DNA of 64,000 nucleotides, taken from positions 85,947,501 to 86,011,500 of the forward strand of contig NC_091251.1 in NCBI RefSeq assembly GCF_042477335.2, written 5' to 3'. This stretch comes from Ovis canadensis. Taxonomy: Eukaryota > Chordata > Mammalia > Artiodactyla > Bovidae. Position 1 is the first letter of the stretch, and the number at the start of each line of letters is the position of its first letter. The translations under genes and the position numbers were made by a program. The notes beneath the pieces were generated by a model that worked only from the letters and a program-made list of their open reading frames with translations, did no database searches and was not told the DNA's origin. Positions 23,648 to 34,204 of the stretch are shown one piece after another.

Positions 23648-23950
23648 AGGCCTCCCTGGCGGTCCAGTGGATAAGAATTTGCCTTGCAAGGCAAGGGACA
23701 CCAGTTTGATCCTTGCCCAGGGAGGATGCCACATGCCACTGAGCAACCAAGCCCATGTGCCACCACTACTGAGCTTGCACTCTAGAGCCCACGAGCTGCA
23801 ACTTCTGAGCCCACACGCTGCGATTACTGGAGCTTGCTGTGCTCCACAACAAGAGAAGCCACAGCAGTGAGAAACCTACACACTGCAAGTAGAGAAAGCC
23901 CACATGCAGCAACGAAGACCCACCACCACAAAAAAAATAAATAAATAAGA
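23648..23950 (+). mobile_element. CHR-type cetartiodactyl SINE
   Basis: Same block order as the copy in the GPHB5 intron: head CCTCCCTGGCGGTCCAGTGG, middle CAACAAGAGAAGCCACAGCAG, end with CAACGAAGACCCACC and an AAATAAATAAATAA tail. It includes an extra repeat of the GAGCCCAC..GCTGC.. unit. Confidence 0.85.
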
Positions 23951-24607
23951 CAAGAAAGGCCTCTGAATCCATTCCTAGGACAGAAAGCTGTGGACCCCCA
24001 ACTTCATCATGAGTGTAGGAAAAGGGGTTGGTAGATGGCTGCCACTTTTTTGCCTTCCATGGACTGTGCCATGCCCCCTGCCTCTCTAGAGGCAGTGAGA
24101 GGGTTGCTGTGTGATTTCAAGGGTTACTTAAGACCCTGATACCCACAAAACATCTAAGAATCTGTATCTGTGGGCTTCCCTTCCATTTTCATTGATGTTC
24201 CCACCATTAAAGTCATTCTCTTGATACAGCAAGGATATGGGCAATGTCTCCAAGCACAGGTCCAAGAGAACCTTCTCTCATCTTGTCACATTGTCTTCAC
24301 TGGATTCATTGTTACCTTGGAGGATAAGTCACAAGATATAGGTTTCCTGGGGGTAAGCAGCAGGGAGCAGGGAGTAGGGGCATATGAGAGCAATCATCTT
24401 GAGGTCTAGGGGAGCATGACAACAGAGGAGGGAGGAGCTGAGTGTCAACACCTTGAAGGGTTGAGGCCTGGTCCAGAGTGGGCAGTCCCAGGCAAGGGAC
24501 GACCAGCAGTGCACAACCTGTGCAGGAGATGGAAACACTGCAAGAGCCTGGTAATGCTCTTCCCTGGTTCAGCCACACTGATTCTCAGTGGCACAACTTC
24601 TTTTGTG

Positions 24608-25146
24608 AGTGCCTTGGAAGGAAAGTTATGACCGACCTAGATAGCATATTCAAAAACAGAGACATTACTTTGCCGACTAAGGTCTGTCTAGTCAAGGCTA
24701 TGGTTTTTCCAGTAGTCATGTATGGATGTGAGAGTTGGACTGTGAAGAGGGCTGAGCATCAAAGAATTGATGCTTTTGAACTGTGGTGTTGGAGAAGACT
24801 CTTGAGAGTCCCTTGGACTGCAAGGAGATCCAACCAGCCCATTCTGAAGGAGATCAGCCCTGGGATTTCTTTGGAAGGAATGATGCTGAAGCTGAAACTC
24901 CAGTACTTTGGCCACCTCATGCGAAGAGTTGACTCATTGGAAAAGACTCTGATGGTGGGAAGGATTGGGGGCAGGAGGAGAAGGGGATGACAGAGGATGA
25001 GATCGTTGGATGGCATCACCAATTCGATGGACGTGAGTTTGGGTGAACTCCGGGAGTTGGTGGTGAACAGGGAGGCCTGGCGTGCTGCAATTCATGGGGT
25101 CGCAAAGAGTCGGACACGACTGAGCGACTGAACTGAACTGAACTGG
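24608..25146 (+). mobile_element. BovB LINE, 5'-truncated 3' end
   Basis: Carries the RT C-terminal coding region (for example ELWCWRRLLRVPWTARRSNQ in one frame) and ends in GAACTGAACTGAACTGG. The GCAAGTCACTTCTCTCAGCC that follows is the inside of a MIR, and CCTTGG before the element fits the other half, so it seems to have landed in an older MIR. Confidence 0.92.
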
Positions 25147-25215
25147 GCAAGTCACTTCTCTCAGCCTCAGTTTCCTCATCTGCAACATGAATGGGTCGGA
25201 CCTGATGACTCATGA
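25147..25215 (+). mobile_element. MIR SINE fragment
   Basis: GCAAGTCACTTCTCTCAGCC followed by TCAGTTTCCTCATCTGCAAC is MIR core in forward orientation. Confidence 0.75.
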
Positions 25216-25319
25216 GGCGTTTTCTAGCACCAGAACTTAAAGATTTGCAAATTATTTATGAATATAACAAGCTGAAAGCAAGTCAGGTAGAGAATCTGAA
25301 GGTTTATATTATAATAAAG

Positions 25320-25515
25320 ACATCTAGGCTTGTGTTCGTCTGACTCTGATACTTGCCAGCTTGTGATCTTGGGAAATTCTCATAGCCCACTGAATCTCAG
25401 TTTTCTACAAAACTGAAAATGCCTTTTTCAAAGGGTTTATGTAAGCATTCTACAAAATAATGTCTAGAAATTGTTTATCTTGGTGCTTGATACCTTATAA
25501 GCAGGAGATAAATGT
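25320..25515 (+). mobile_element. Probable MIR SINE relic
   Basis: Order: a CTGACTCTGATACTTGCCAG segment, GTGATCTTGGGAAATTCTC, CTCAGTTTTCTACAAAACTG and GTGCTTGATACC. It is diverged. Confidence 0.55.
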
Positions 25516-25794
25516 TTTACTCTTTTTCCCCATTGTCATTATGTGTACCCCTAAGAAAAAAGAAGCTGCCAATAAAAAATTACGTCTGTTCATTATTAGG
25601 TATATCCTGATTTCAAAGGTGTTAAATGCGGAAAAAATACAAGTCTGAAAATCGAGGAAGTAAAGTCTTTGGGGGCTAGAAGACCTTCTCAGCATCCTGA
25701 AACCAGGAGACACAGGTGGGTACCAACTGTGCTTTCCCACAGCCTATAGTGCTGTGATCTGATATTAAGGTTAACACTTTTTAAGTAGGAAAAG

Positions 25795-26005
25795 GGCTTC
25801 GGCACTTCTGGTAAAGTATCTGCCTGCCAATGCAGGAGACACAAGAGATGTGGTTTCAATCCCTGGGTCGGAAAGATCCCCTCGAGTAGAAAATGGCACC
25901 CTACTCCAGTATTCTTGCCAGGAAAATTCCATAGGCAGAGGAGCCTGGCGGGCCATAGTCCATGGGGTTGCAAAGAATTGGACACGACTGAGTGACTGAG
26001 CAAGC
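25795..26005 (+). mobile_element. Bov-tA SINE (subtype with the GAGATGTGG head insertion)
   Basis: The head has TAAAGTATCTGCCTGCCAATG followed by ACACAAGAGATGTGG before the B box, the longer head seen in a Bov-tA subtype. The tail is GTTGCAAAGAATTGGACACG. Confidence 0.9.
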
Positions 26006-27542
26006 AGGAAAAAAGTCTGACAGATTTAATTTATAAGATTCAAACCTCACACTTCATGTGTACCACAGTAACAAGTTTTAATGTATTAAGAAATCTTCAT
26101 GAATACTCTGAAACAATTTCAGTTCTGACCAAAAATAGAGCCAAAGTAACTAAGCCAACCAGTGCATGCCTGGCATACCCGCAGGTAACTCAGTGAGAGC
26201 CCCCAGGAACTCAGCTGTCTGCTTCATCGATTACAATGATGTTAAGAGTTGACAAAAGACACGTAGGCTCTGATATGTTTCTCCTCCTTGCCCTCTCAGA
26301 ATACACAATGCTGTGTCCAAGGGCCAAATTAATTAGCATGATGCCTCCTGAGGATGGGTTAAAAAGCCACAAATGAAGCTATGTGTTTCAAGGAATTGAT
26401 AGAATTCACAATTTTCTGTAAACAGATACAAGCAAGGTCAGCCTTGGACTTTTCAAAGTTTGATGTTGCTTTTAATATCCCTTATTTAGATAGAGAAGAA
26501 GATCTTGGATTACAAATGTAGATGAATGGCAAAGTCTTGAAGAAATGAGTCTTATTGAGAAGTCATTTCTTCCTTTCAAAGCACTGGGTATTTGTGGGCC
26601 TCTTCATTTTATTGATTTAGAGAGATAACATTTGCCCTAGATGATGGTGCAGTTGTCATGGTAACTATTTTTTTTAACGAGACTAAAAATAATGAAGCCA
26701 ATGTGTGATTTACTAGGACAAGTCAAGCCTTTCTCCACAACTGTCTGTCAGTTGTCACAGATTTATTTCAGATTAAGGGCCACATGGTTTAGGCGCTGAA
26801 GCGGAATGTTTTTATTTCCGCCTGACTCTTCCACTTTTGAATGTCATAGCTTTGCAGGGCATGGCAGACACATGCCTAATAGAGAGGAACAGAGAGGAGC
26901 TTAATGAGTCACAAAGAAGCATTCTTTATTTCAAGTGTATCCTGTATTCTCATTGGAATGAGTCCACAAAGCGGCTGGGTCCCCAAATCCTTCATTTGTG
27001 ATTTCCTAGGCAGTCGCACAGGGCCAAGGTTGTTGTTAGTTAAGTTTTGGAGCAACAGTACCTCATTTGTTAGCTATCTGGCTTTGTTCCAGAAAAGGTT
27101 CGTAGGATCACAGCCCCAGAGTGCAGGGCATATGTCTGTGTGCACCCATGCTCGTGCTTGAGTGATGGAGCAGGGTGATAGGAGAGTGAAGACGTGGAGA
27201 GCTGTTCTACTCTCCAGAGTTCTCGTTACATAACTTTACACATATTTATCAAGCAACTACTATGTGCCAGGCACTGTCCAGCACTGGAGTCACTGGGTTC
27301 ATTTAAAAACAAACAGATGATGTTGGGAAAGTGGAATAGCTAACAGCTGAGAGTAATAATAGATTTCCTTCCTCCTTCCCTTTCTTGATTTTATCCCTTC
27401 TTTCCTTCTTTCTGTCCTTCCATATTTTATTGACTGTTACCATGTGTCAGACACATGCTAAGTAAATGTGATGCAAATATGAACAGAGCTAAGAACCTGC
27501 CCCAAAGAGCCAAAATCTAGCAAGGGCAATAAATAAACCAAC
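26006..27542. other. Intergenic, candidate regulatory patch, no gene
   Basis: Unique sequence with an unusual patch at 26640-26830 (see findings) and a TAATTA-rich stretch at 26321-26340. From about 27240 it looks like an old dispersed repeat (CTACTATGTGCCAGGCACTG), then a CT-rich tract at 27360-27430. Confidence 0.5.
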
Positions 27543-27903
27543 AGATATATGATCTAGAAGTTGTACTTTAGGGCATTTATCCCAGAGTCATGGAAATTTA
27601 TATTCACAAAAAAACCTTTCATACATGTTCATGGCAGCCTAATCCATAATAGCCCCAAACTGGAAATAGCTCAGGTTTCCCTTACTAGGTGAATGGTTAA
27701 ACAAATTGTGGTCTACCCATGTCATGGAATCATACCCCAATAAAAGGGAACAAACACACAACAACTCATGAATCTCTGAGGAATCATGCTGAGTGAAAAA
27801 AGCCAGTCCTAAAGAGATATTTATCATATGGTTCCATTTATATACCATTCCTGAAATGATAGGATTCTAGAGATAGAGAACAGACTGGGTTGCCAGTGGT
27901 CAA

Positions 27904-28120
27904 GGCTTCCCTGGTGGCTCAGATGGTAGAGAATCTGCTGGCAATGTGGGAGACGGAGGTTCAGTTCCTGGGTTGGGAAGATCCCCTGGAGAAGGGAATG
28001 AAAACCCTCTCTAGTATTCTTGCCTGGAGAACCCCATGGACAGAGGAGTTTGGCAGGCTACAGTCGATGGGGTTGCAAAGAGTCAGACATTACTGAGCAA
28101 CTGACACATTCACTTTTCAC
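27904..28120 (+). mobile_element. Bov-tA SINE nested in L1
   Basis: Full-length forward copy: GGCTTCCCTGGTGGCTCAG head to the TCAGACATTACTGAGCAAC end and a CACTTTTCAC tail. L1 sequence resumes on both sides. Confidence 0.92.
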
Positions 28121-28294
28121 TGAGGAGACTCAGAGATAGGAAGGAGGTGGATGTGATTACGAAGGGCAAATGTAGGATTTTTGTGATGGTGGAAATGTTC
28201 TTGTCTTCACTGTGGTGGTAAATAAATGAACAAAACATGTAATAAAATTGCACAGAACTAAATATCAATATACCCATATACACAAATATAAGTT

Positions 28295-28503
28295 GAGGCG
28301 TGTGCTCAGTCATGTCCAACTCTTTGCAAATCCATGGACTGTATCCCACTAGGCTCTTCTGCCTGTGGAATTTTCCAGGCAATAATACTGGAGTGGGTTG
28401 TCATTTCCTACTCCAGGGGATCTTCTCAACCCAGAGATCAAACCCTTGTCTCTTGCACCTCCTGCTTTGGCAGGTGGATTCTTTACCAATGCCACCACCT
28501 GGG
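28295..28503 (-). mobile_element. Bov-tA SINE nested in L1, with duplication
   Basis: AAATATAAGT (28285-28294) and AAATCTAAGT (28504-28513) flank it, a 10-bp duplication with one mismatch. Reverse-orientation copy with the long head subtype. Confidence 0.9.
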
Positions 28504-28734
28504 AAATCTAAGTAAAACTGGGTAAATGTAAGCAAGATGGGTAATTATATCAATGTTAATACCTGACAATATACTATTATACTACAGTTTTAAGTATAAA
28601 AGATACTGAGGGAAACTGGATGAATGGGACATAGAATATCTCTGTATCATTTCTTACAACTGCAAATGAATCTACAAATATATAAAAATTAAAAGTTTGA
28701 TTAAAAGATAAATCAACATTTTATTTACAGGATG

Positions 28735-29040
28735 GGCAAATGGATACACATAGTCAAAAGCTACAAACTTCCAGTTATAAGATGAATAAATGAATCCTGT
28801 GGCTATAATGTTCATAATGATGACCTATAGTTAACAACACTATTGTATATTTGAAAGTTGGTGTGAGAGTAGAACGCTGAAGTTCTAATCACAAGAAAAA
28901 AATTTTGTAACTATGTGTAATGATGGATGCTAAACTAATGTGGTAATCATTTCACAATACACATATGTATCAGGCCATCATGTCATACCACTAAAACAAT
29001 TACAAGGCATATGTCAATTATATGTCAATTTTTAATGAAA
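28735..29040 (+). mobile_element. L1 3' UTR fragment
   Basis: Contains the common L1 3' UTR run: AGTTAACAACACTATTGTAT, AACTATGTGTAATGATGGATG, GTGGTAATCATTTCACAATAC and ATATGTCAATTTTTAATG. Confidence 0.7.
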
Positions 29041-30088
29041 AAGTACTCTGCATTAAGAAAAAATAAAGAAGTTAATTTTAAGTATTACTGCTAGGAAATC
29101 AAAAGAACCAGAAGCTTAAAAAATAAGTCAACATACCATTAAGTGCGGTAAGTGCAGCAATAAAAATGGAGAAAGGATCCTATGTGACCTTAGACTTCCT
29201 ATTGAGGTGACTCCAGTGAGTTGGGAGAGAATTCATTTCAGGCAGAGAAAATCACACATTGACTCCACCACTGGAGTTAACAGCAGTCTCTTTTGACATG
29301 AAATTATATAGAGAAAAACCTAGAGATTTCACACAAAAACTTCTAGAACTGATAATCAAATTCAGCAAGGTAGCAGGCAGGATACAAGATGAACATACAG
29401 AAATCCATTGCATTTTTTTATACTAACAATGAAATATCAAAAAGAGAATATTTTTTAAAAAGTACCTTTTAAAAACACATCAGAAAAAAAAGTAAAATAC
29501 TCTAAAGAGTGTGCTGAGAACTATGTAAGATTAATAAGGGAAACTGAAGATGAGTCAAAGAAACAGAAGGATATCCCGTGCTCTTGGACTGAAAGAATTA
29601 ATTTTGTTAAAGTGACCATATGACCCAAAGCAATCTAAAGATTTAATGAAATCCCTAACAAATTACTCACGGCATTTTTCACAGAACTAGAAAAAATAAT
29701 TCTAATAGTTTATAGAACCAAAAAGACCCAGAACTGCCAAAACAATCCTGAGGAAAAAGAACAAAGCAGAGACATAACTCTCCCAGACTTCAGACAATAC
29801 TACAAAGCTACAGTAATCAAAACAGCATGGTATTGGCATAAAAACTGACATATGGATCAATGGAACAGAATAGAATCCAGAAATAAACCCACACACCTTC
29901 AGCCAATTAATCTGACAAAGGAGGCAAGAATATGCAAAAGGAAAACATCTCTTCAGCAAGTGATGTTGGGAAAGTTGGACAGCCACATATAAATCAATGA
30001 AGTTAGAATACTCCCTCACACCATACACAAAAATAAACTCAAAATGGCTTAAAGACTTATATATAAGACATAACACCATAAAACTCCT

Positions 30089-30354
30089 GCTGCTGCTGCT
30101 GTCGCTTCAGTCATGTCTGACTCTGTGTGACCCCAGAGATGGCAGCCCACCAGGCTCCCCCGTCCCTGGGATTCTCCAGGTAAGAGTACTGGAGTGGGTT
30201 GCCATTTCCTAATGCATGAAAGTGAAAAGTCAAAGTGAAGTTGCTCAGTCGTGTCAGACTCTTAGCGACCCCATGGACTGCAGCCTACCAGGCTCCTCTG
30301 TCCATGGGATTTTCCAGGCAAGAGTGCTGGAGTGGGGTGCCATTGCCTTCTCCA
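30089..30354 (-). mobile_element. Bov-A2 SINE with 11-bp target-site duplication
   Basis: ATAAAACTCCT occurs at 30078-30088 and 30355-30365. The dimer is in reverse orientation, with its trinucleotide tail read here as a GCT repeat at the left. The two Bov-A units are joined by an ATGCATGAAAGTGAAAAGTC linker. Confidence 0.95.
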
Positions 30355-30811
30355 ATAAAACTCCTAGAAGAGAACATAGGCAAAACATTCTCTAACATGA
30401 ATCATATCAATGTTTTCTTAGGTCAGTCTCCCAAGGCAATCAAAATAAAAGCAAAAATAAACAAATGGGACCTAATCAAACTTATAAGCTTTTCCACAGC
30501 AAAAGAAACTATAGACAAAATGAAAAAACCTACAGAATGGGAGAAAATATTTGCAAACAATGTGACCAAGAATTTCAAAAATAATAATTTCTAAAATATA
30601 AAAACACCTCATACAACTCAACAACAACAACCCAGTCGAAAAAATGGACAAAAGACCTAAATAGACATTTCTCCAAAGAACACATACAGATAGCCAAGGG
30701 CACATGAAAAGATTCTCAACATCACTAATAATTAGAGAAATGCAAATCAAAATTACAATGAGATATCACCTTCCACTGATCAGAATGGCCATCATTTAAG
30801 TCTACAAATAA

Positions 30812-31078
30812 CAAGCTACTAGAGAGGGCACTCTTGCCTGGAAAATCCCATGGACAGAGGAACCTGATGGGCTGCAGTCCATGGGGTCGCGAAGAGTCAG
30901 ACACGACTGAGTGACTTCACTTTCACTTTTCACTTTCATGCATTGGAGAAGGAAACGGCAACCCACTCCAGTGTCCTTGCCTGGAGAATCCCAGGAACAG
31001 GGGAGCCTGGTAGGAGGCTGTCTTTGGGGTTGCACAGGGTCAGACACGACTGAAGCAACTTAGCAGCAGCAGCAGCAG
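30812..31078 (+). mobile_element. Bov-A2 SINE, forward
   Basis: Two Bov-A units joined by CACTTTCATGCATTGGAGAAG and a tail of AGC repeats (about 31061-31077). AGAGAGG before and AGAGAAGG after may be the duplication. Confidence 0.93.
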
Positions 31079-31800
31079 AGAAGGCATAGAGGAAAGGAAA
31101 CCTGTACACCGTTGGTAGGAATGTAAGCTGGTACAGCCACTATGGAAAACAACATAGAGCTTCCTCAAAAAACTAAAAATAGAGTTGCCATGTGATCCAG
31201 CATCCCACTCCTGGGCAGATATTGGAACAAAACTATAATTCACAAAGATATATGGACCCCTATGTTCATAGCTGCACTATTCATAATAGCCAAGAAACAG
31301 AAACAACCGAAGTGTCCATTAACAGATAAACGAGTAGAAAATATAGTACGTATATACAGTGGAATGTTACTCAGCCATAAAAAGGAATGAAATATTGCCA
31401 TTTGCAGCAACATGGATTCAACTAGAGATTATCATATAAAGAAAGAGAAAGACAAATACCATATATCACTTACATGTAGAACCTAAAATATGACACAAAT
31501 GAAATTATCTATGAAACAGAACAGACTCACAGATATAAGGAACAGATGTATGACTCCCAAGGGGGTGGGGGAAGAGATGGAGTGGGAATTTGGGGTCAGA
31601 AGATGCAAAATAGTAAACATAGAATTGATAAATGACAAGGTCCTACTGTATAGCACAGGGAACTATATTCAATATCCTGCAAAAAATCATAATAGAAAAG
31701 GATATTAAAAAGAATTCATGTATATATATAACTGAATCACTTTGCTGTACATCAGATATTAACACATTGTAAATTAACTATACTTCAATAAAAAACTTTA

Positions 31801-32374
31801 AAGAGCAGACTCTTCATCTGTCTTGTTCACTGCAATTTATCCAAGGCCTAAAACACTACCTGGCTCACAGCTAATTATTGAAAACTATTCATTGAATGAA
31901 TCATAAAGATGCGGAAGAGGATGCGGTGAGTTCAAGAAGCTACAAGGAGTCATCACGGTTGAGCAGAGTGCTCAGGAGGATAGACAGGAATGAGGATGGT
32001 AGCAGAAGATGGGCTACAGATCAGGCACTCTGAAAGGCTCAATCTTTATTCCAACATAAAGGAGGAGTTTCAGAAAGAAACATTCTGTGCTTCAGAAAGA
32101 TCCTGTGGGCACAGTGAGGAGATAGACTGGAAGAGAGACACCAGCTGGTGAGTGCTTTGCTATGTTAGAAGTCCTTTAAGGATAAATCCTGTGTCCAAAA
32201 CAGAGGCATCCAACTGCAGAACTCAAGCCACATATGCAATTTTAAATTTCTAGTAGCCATATTAAGAAAACAAAGGAAAAGGTGAAATTAATTATAATAA
32301 TTAATTCTAGTGTGTTAAGTGCCAGAAATAAAGCTGTACCAAATATTACCATATAATCAACATGTAAACACTAT
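31801..32374. other. Intergenic, no gene recognised
   Basis: 31890-32170 may be an old dispersed repeat of the type seen at 60396-60995, but the match is weak. The rest shows nothing. Confidence 0.4.
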
Positions 32375-32575
32375 GAAGAGCTTCTCTGGTGGCTCAGCTT
32401 GTAAAGAATCTGCCTGCAATGTGGGAGACCTGGGTTCAATTCCTAGTTTGAGAAGATCCCCTGGAGAAGGGAAAGGCTATCCACTCCAGTGTTCTGGCCT
32501 GAAGAAGTCCATGGACTGTATAGTCCATGGGGTCACAAAAAGTTGGACATGACTGAGTGACTTTCACTTCACTTC
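32375..32575 (+). mobile_element. Bov-tA SINE with 9-bp target-site duplication
   Basis: AAACACTAT at 32366-32374 and 32576-32584 frames a forward full-length copy that ends in a TTTCACTTCACTTC tail. Confidence 0.95.
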
Positions 32576-32809
32576 AAACACTATAAAACATTATTCATTA
32601 AATACTCCATACTCTTTTTACATCCTTTTCTTATGCTAAGTCTTTGGTCTAATCTCTATTGATATGCATAATTGACAGAACCTTCAGTTCAAAGTAGCCA
32701 CATTTCAAGTGCTGAAGAATTACTTACACCATAATGAACAGCACAGGTCTAACGCATAGATGCTGATACTCAGTGGCAAGAAATAATTATTTGAACTCCT
32801 TCCTTTTCA

Positions 32810-33005
32810 TGTGGCATGACTATTAATTCTCACAACAGCAACAACAATCCTGTGAAGTATTATTATCTACCTTTACGATGAGGAAACTGAGGCCCAAAGA
32901 AGTTAAACAAATTGACCGTGGCCTTCCAGCTAGTCAGTGATGGAGCTGGGATTCAAATTCAGCTCTGACCGCCTTTTCCTATATCTGCCTGCTTTAGCCA
33001 CTTTT
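32810..33005 (-). mobile_element. MIR SINE relic
   Basis: The reverse complement of the MIR consensus is seen: CTCACAACAGCAACAACAATC, ATGAGGAAACTGAGGCCCAAA and GGAGCTGGGATTCAAATTCAG. Confidence 0.85.
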
Positions 33006-33787
33006 TTAGGCTGTTCCAGTGAGAAACCTACAGTGAGGGATCATTAGATCAATTTTATGGCAACATCTGAGGCCTTGCCAGCTGAGCCGTGCAGCTGATG
33101 CATGTGAAATTTCAAAGCTTAAAGCAGCAAGGAGTCCATTAAAGAGATGATATTTTTTTCAGAATTTATCAAAACGCTTATTTATCTAGAACCTGATTTC
33201 TGATCTGCTGAGCCTAATTACTTGAGAGTCTCGGTCTTTAGAAATGCACTAATCTGCCTGACTGAATCACTGCTTCTTACCTTAACCTCGCTGAAGAGCT
33301 CACATTAAAATAAATTATGGGGAGAAATTTTTTCTAAGTAGAGATGGCCCTGATATTTAGTGAACAATCAAGTCCAGAGATGGGAAGCTAAGATTATCAC
33401 GGGAATAGAAGAATTTAATAATAAAGAATGGGCTTTGAAAAAACAAAATCACCAGTCTAAAAGATAAGCTAGACAGGCAAAGCCTGAGGAGAAGGAAAGT
33501 ACAATATAAGATCTTGAGGCCATGGTGGCTATGGGTAGAGTGAATAGCAGTATATCAAAGGCAGACCTGAGACCCAATTCTCTCTGTAGCCGTGGGCCTG
33601 AGTCCTAGGTGTCTCTTGGAACCAGGGACACACCTTTGCAAAATGCTGACCAAGAATTAGAGAAGCAGTTTGAGATTTTTAAGAGCTGAATAAACAGTCT
33701 CAAACCCATGATTCTGAGTTAACAAGCCATGGATAGAAAGCAAACTAATGCCCCAAATTTGAAGCTGAAACAGCCTGAATATTAAGT

Positions 33788-33887
33788 GTATTCCCTTCTC
33801 CATGGAATCTTTCCGACCCAGGGATCGAACTTGGGTCTCCTGCATTGCAGGTGGATTCTTTACTGCCTGAGCCATCAGGGCAGCTCA
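33788..33887 (-). mobile_element. Short Bov-tA, head only, with 10-bp direct repeats
   Basis: AATATTAAGT occurs at 33778-33787 and 33888-33897. Between them is only the tRNA-like head and the start of the body (about 100 bases, in element orientation from GAGCTGCCCTGATGGCTCAG to GGAGAAGGGAATAC). The BovB-derived 3' part is missing. Confidence 0.92.
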
Positions 33888-33963
33888 AATATTAAGTATA
33901 ATAACATCTAATACCATTTGTTGATTTCCTTACTATCTACATGATCTCTCTATTTGATGTCAT

Positions 33964-34192
33964 GTGCATGAGTGCATTCTAAGTCACTTTAGTTATGTCC
34001 AACTCTTTGTGACCCTATGAACCAGAACCCTCCAGGTTCCTCTGTCCATGGGATTCTCCAGGCAAGAATATTGGAGTGGGTTGCCATGACCTCCTCCAAG
34101 GGATCTTCACAACCCAGGGATAGAACCCGTATCTCTCATATCTCCTGTATTGGTAGGTGGATTCTTTACCACTGGCGCCACCTGGGAAGCCC
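33964..34192 (-). mobile_element. Bov-tA SINE with 12-bp target-site duplication
   Basis: ATTTGATGTCAT at 33952-33963 and 34193-34204, perfect. Full-length reverse copy of the long-head subtype. Confidence 0.96.
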
Positions 34193-34204
34193 ATTTGATG
34201 TCAT

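Larger units (their letters stand above)
27543..28702 (+). mobile_element. L1 3' end, interrupted by two SINEs
   Basis: L1 landmarks in order: TTTATCCCAGAGTCATGG, TTCATGGCAGCCTAATCCAT, GGTGAATGGTTAAACAAATTG, GGTTCCATTTATATACC, then after the first SINE ATTTTTGTGATGGTGGAAATG, and after the second the 3' end ATATATAAAAATTAAAAG. Confidence 0.8.
29295..31800 (+). mobile_element. L1, ORF2 C-terminal part to 3' end, interrupted by two Bov-A2
   Basis: Starts in the ORF2 reverse-transcriptase C-terminal part (AACTTCTAGAACTGATAATC and CATACAGAAATCCATTGCA) and runs to the bovid L1 3' end (CTGAATCACTTTGCTGTACA then ACTTCAATAAAAAACTTT). The reading frame is broken many times, so it is inactive. Confidence 0.88.

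Noticed and set aside
24478-24990. Plus-strand ORF of 170 codons with polymerase-like text
   Set aside because: From about residue 45 on it is the BovB C-terminal coding region; the front is unrelated flank. Not a host gene.
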